36,050 nt of DNA from Cytophagales bacterium (GTDB taxonomy: Bacteria; Bacteroidota; Bacteroidia; Cytophagales; Cyclobacteriaceae), in assembly GCA_027317105.1 (NCBI GenBank), contig DAHVFH010000170.1:1-36050 (forward strand). Reading direction: 5' to 3'. A program made the translations under genes and the position numbers. Positions 34,901 to 36,050 of this stretch are shown piece after piece (the stretch's first letter is position 1; the number at the start of each line of letters is the position of its first letter). The notes beneath the pieces were generated by a model, which saw only the letters and a list, made by a program, of their open reading frames with translations, was not told the DNA's origin and made no database searches.

Positions 34901-36049
34901 ACTGTTGAATATGGCAATCTCTACAACATCCCCACTGTTCGCCAAACTAAAGCTAACAGAGGACAACGTGGTGGGTAGGCCATCTCCACCCGAATCTGTA
35001 ATAGTAAATTGACCCAATCTAACACAATTAGGGATGGTATTATCCAGTTGGGTGTAATCAGCGGGACCAGCGCCACCTCCCCCTGCAACTGGAAAATTGA
35101 TATAGTAAATAGATGACGTAGCAGTTCCTACGTTAAAAGTTATTGTTGAGTTGTTATCAAAGGTGGTAGCGTTAGATGATTTCGCACCAGATGTCAAAAA
35201 ATTATATGTCCCTGCATTTATTCCATCCCATGTAAACGGCACTAACTTATATTGGTACTTGGTGCTGCTCGACAAGCCCGAATTATTACTGAAAGAAGTC
35301 GCTCCGCTGCCGACTGTTGTAACCAAGATACTGCCATCGCCCAAGGTGACAGGTGCTGCGCTGCCGCTGTTCAAGCCAGTCAGGTTTACTGCCGTATTAC
35401 CAGATAATCGGTAGAGCAAAAAGCCAGAGCATGTCACACCCGATGACCATGTTAGGTTTATTGAATTAGAACCAGTTGCGCTAGCACTGAAGCTGGTTGG
35501 CTGGCCACTAGCGGGATTGGAATAAGTGAATGCATTGGCTGTCGGTGCTGAGGCAATCAAATAATTGTAGGTTTCTGCATTGGCGCCATCATATCCATAC
35601 GGAACAATCGTATAGCTGTACTGAGTTGCGGCAGATAATCCTACAGTATTGTTATACGTGGTTGCTCCTCCAGCCGCATTATTGATCAATGTACTTCCAT
35701 CACCCAAAGGAGATGGGGGAGCTATTCCATTGGCAATAGCGGAAACATTGGGAGCAGTTGATCCAGCTTTGCGATAAATCAAAAAACCTGTGGCTGTAAC
35801 TGAAGCCCAGGTAAGGTTGATCTGTGATGGGCTTACCCCAGAAGCAGATAAGGGCGTAGGCTGACCGCTTGGAGGTGCATAAAACGTAAAGGAGTTTGTT
35901 GTTTTAGGCGAAGTGGTGTTGTAATTATAGGTAGCGGCATTTGACCCATCATAGCCAAAAGGAACCAACACATAGTAATATTGGGTAGCAGAAGTAAGGC
36001 CCACATCGTTGTATGAGGTGGCCAAGGAAGAAACGGAAGCAACTTTAGA
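28985..36049 (-). CDS. Giant T9SS-secreted repeat protein with PKD, MAM-like and sorting domains, N-terminus off the window
   Basis: An open frame of about 2,354 residues reaching the window edge. Residue numbers count from the internal TTG at 36025. Order: fibronectin III-like repeats of 120 residues (1-288), an adhesin-like region (about 300-560), a tyrosine-rich block (850-956), Ig-like regions, a three-fold repeat (1190-1500), two PKD domains (about 1605-1795; TWDFLDGT and NWDFRDGS), a MAM/jelly-roll-like domain (about 1805-2018, ESFEDN and FGLDNVFIQN), an Omp28/thioredoxin-like domain (2020-2105) and a type A T9SS sorting domain (2266-2346, VKIYPNPSDKEF to GVYILMLGNNG and KIVVVHK). It should be exported by the type IX system and anchored to the outer surface, likely in adhesion or gliding. 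The N-terminal signal peptide is missing here. Long Ser/Thr/Asn/Gly-rich composition is normal for the class. Confidence 0.9.
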   Translation of the reverse strand, partial: SKVASVSSLATSYNDVGLTSATQYYYVLVPFGYDGSNAATYNYNTTSPKTTNSFTFYAPPSGQPTPLSASGVSPSQINLTWASVTATGFLIYRKAGSTAPNVSAIANGIAPPSPLGDGSTLINNAAGGATTYNNTVGLSAATQYSYTIVPYGYDGANAETYNYLIASAPTANAFTYSNPASGQPTSFSASATGSNSINLTWSSGVTCSGFLLYRLSGNTAVNLTGLNSGSAAPVTLGDGSILVTTVGSGATSFSNNSGLSSSTKYQYKLVPFTWDGINAGTYNFLTSGAKSSNATTFDNNSTITFNVGTATSSIYYINFPVAGGGGAGPADYTQLDNTIPNCVRLGQFTITDSGGDGLPTTLSSVSFSLANSGDVVEIAIFNSGNTNLGGANNPPGTISFNSGLSSISASDGSTDTFEIWATFKNTVTDQDVLQLTITSATVSASGSGLASFASTTGTVKNKIQVVATQLTVSTAASSVNVNSNFGAVTVSAVDALNNIQRGRTDAIALTISSGTGTLTTVPVGNQNLVNGTISWSSASINNAGSKTIRAAKTPITPNPLTAATTNVTINSPGVTVTPGTVNQMCYSGDYQTISAITITESDPSDFAVGSNVTFSMVLPTGFLFNNTITTAPTISGIPGPSTDLSAMSALSYTPDKTTVSFTYTVGATAYKDQIVINGLQVNYVGTTNVASANLVRLGGTAVQQGNATTDAKVFCTLSSQNSSTTVSFTVQTVPGQPSVNPTDTRFQVGINSVQLLGNPQSPSNGVFSGPGVSPNATYGYIFSPSSVGVSTGNQIVYTYQETSGQHCNVTATKSFDVYASVIQGIQTKYCTNAAPSPPLNVLQADVDNQFSPAGSNSYYDLVYLYSFGNSSSSSPGPLYLGLYPTTNYYYNYTYTYNLLGTTTAAMTVVNTYTYTYAYTLGYYVSYTYTSTPTVNYAAQGTINSFDPSQSYYRNYYSSGVYVYYRAKNNSTFAISLGGNQFVSLIPPPNVIFTMPKKVFCDYDNQVTLVSTSAPVFSAVSPTPSNPSTDKFTGAVGIGTALGNPSPNNWTFDPTLIGTKSAQIAITYQYQDPTTLCSDTAQQIVQINPKPIAVPLTNIKVAGVQAVNLYSCQNLPLSPTTGKFDATPISSPVTTYKWYSDAGLTTQAGVAGNTFVPPVDIATIGPTNYYVTQSVLGCESVGVTITTNITTPVSIIGGTPGAICSSSEFDISTLGSIGGLISGGVTTGTWSGNGNFVDASQNPSTSSSTAKFYTPTSTELSNGSAVITLTSDTPSAPNACPSVLRNYTIPISTAITVNPIAPITVCPGQSTNPIVISTIINGAGVSQATWSSSLAQGKFQDVSGLQTAAKPFAISATSGNPVQVVYIPSSSEISSGSNIILSDVTVTSNAAGACSAASQTVALTLNAAPKVSVGVDQIICADQPVVLSGGQFSGSASSASWTTSGTGSFSVYSISTNPVNTTYTLTSTELQNQSQQLLTFTLTTNDPDGTGPTGPCVPDAKTVNVTVNPIPQSPIINLPTYPSQQPAFCVNDALVSNLSASGASGNTINWYSNAAASGAPLVSGTLNTGAYVNNAFSGTTSFYATQKTSAGCESKGQIPNSSPAKFDLVINPNPTLSFSARGQNNNLTGLCLGDSTVLDASSSTIPSPGTIKSYTWDFLDGTPPVVKTTPMVTKYFALGNYNVQLTATSDKLCKSVTNASSLSSISSYLPTNSPLVIGPYPVANFTALGQCLGNATQFTALDLSNPSATTSGAIYNWDFRDGSTSSKQNPTHPFLNVLNDSVKLTITSNRGCVNSIVKPFYILPSINFTAANSYFYNESFEDNTNAPLNGGWSAQGFVVNSSGFSKPSWNLQSPNTSNAVINGASKGSQAWVAGLIPTNNNTYYLSDKSALNSPCFDLSGLTKPVINFDFISNTWKQNDGVYLEYSTDNGQNWSVLGSLSQGLNWYNDNFIIGLQTTPVLVGSPVGQSINQQGWDGNSRSWVTGAFSLANIGSGIRLRFVFGSNKSTDPSGTLYNGFGLDNVFIQNGNRTILAENFTNEAASGAASNDTNFINFESLALPQSLVKIQYHTNFGGADPSYALNPSDPLARASFYGITSSFKGFMDGADGTKSSTAKNNFNGSIAPSQNANPSNSENFFNTRALVPSPLLISLSTSATATEVTIDATLNTLSIALPPGTGNSNRYLVQMAIVENVGGQNILRKLLPDASGTPLTALAANSSQTITYKWQSSSPINPANLAAICFVQDQTNQDVLQAASVVLPTTNVITAIEPISSENVKIYPNPSDKEFTITLPSPATQTTSIQIANQVGQFVDLGVFNEGEQTKTISTQSLTAGVYILMLGNNGGAVRTKIVVVHK
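31526..32458 (-). repeat. Three-fold ~103-residue repeat inside the T9SS protein
   Basis: Residues about 1190-1500 contain three related units, each starting with a Cys-containing IC/VCPG/IC strand (Cys1195, Cys1297, Cys1411), then a TWS/TWSS/SWTTSG strand with G-G-F, then Y-P/T-TSTELSNGS or its cousins (PSSSEISSGS, LTSTELQNQS), then LTLTS and a second Cys before a VTVNP end. Degenerate at DNA level. Confidence 0.75.
35162..36049 (-). repeat. Tandem fibronectin III-like repeats, ~360-base period
   Basis: Two whole units (residues 53-172 and 173-288) and one partial unit at the window edge. Shared marks: SGQPT start, SASG/SATG, INLTW, GFLLYR or GFLIYR, LGDGS, TQYSYTIVPYGYDG, TYNY. More units probably lie beyond the window. 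Confidence 0.85.
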
Positions 36050-36050
36050 A

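Noticed and set aside
1..36050. CRISPR arrays, tRNA/rRNA genes, insertion sequences, prophage or conjugative genes
   Set aside because: No regularly spaced repeats, tRNA-like cloverleaf, transposase, integrase or relaxase was recognised by eye; a tRNA or CRISPR program would be needed to exclude small RNAs fully.

Overview
The window looks like chromosome of a Bacteroidota bacterium, most likely of the Cytophagales type (inference). Direct support: a giant surface protein ending in a type IX secretion (T9SS) C-terminal sorting domain, several promoters with the Bacteroidota -7 element TAnnTTTG, starts without clear Shine-Dalgarno sequences, and a BatB/BatC pair. No rRNA, tRNA, CRISPR array, insertion sequence, integrase or phage gene was seen. 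Most of the window is ordinary core-genome housekeeping, densely packed, with many ATGA (4 bp) start/stop overlaps.

Layout. 1-2740 (+): 5'-truncated M20 amidohydrolase, then ybaB overlapping a family 2 glycosyltransferase; a small pspC-like gene (-) abuts its end. 3156-6075 (+): an OmpA-like/TPR lipoprotein with a good promoter and a strong intrinsic terminator, then pyruvate dehydrogenase E1 beta. 6078-9976 (-): flavin reductase-like protein, an outer-membrane beta-barrel-like protein with no canonical start codon, and a tight sufS-sufU-moaD operon. Divergent from it is moaA (+), then a HI0933-type flavoprotein. 12356-13099 (-) is a TPR membrane protein. 13191-16324 (+) holds a lipid acyltransferase, a fatty acid desaturase and a DctA-like symporter. 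16330-22322 (-) holds a GH57/DUF3536 glycosidase, trmB-folC, and a stress-type cluster of ECF sigma factor, probable anti-sigma factor and Spy-like periplasmic protein. 22504-25772 (+) holds an exported O-methyltransferase, an Uma2-type nuclease and batB-batC. 25777-28830 (-) holds an SRAP-family protein overlapping a YheT-like hydrolase, and a TerC transporter fused to a DinB/YfiT (bacillithiol-transferase-like) domain. 28985 to the window end (-) is a >2,350-residue T9SS-secreted repeat protein whose N-terminus lies outside the window.

How the genes work together. Sulfur mobilisation (SufS, SufU) sits with the sulfur carrier MoaD and, divergently, with MoaA, linking Fe-S and molybdopterin synthesis. 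The acyltransferase and desaturase both act on membrane lipid. The sigma/anti-sigma/Spy-like trio looks like an envelope-stress switch. BatB/BatC is a partial aerotolerance-type system.

Most unusual items: (1) the TerC-YfiT/DinB fusion; (2) an SRAP protein lacking both the catalytic Cys2 and the active-site His but keeping the Asn and Glu; (3) a tyrosine-rich block and a cysteine-less Omp28/thioredoxin-like domain in the giant adhesin-like protein; (4) a perfect inverted repeat next to the moaA start; (5) a signal-peptide-bearing O-methyltransferase; (6) a beta-barrel-like gene that seems to need a CTG start. No complete new multi-gene system is evident; the fusion and the SRAP variant are the best leads.
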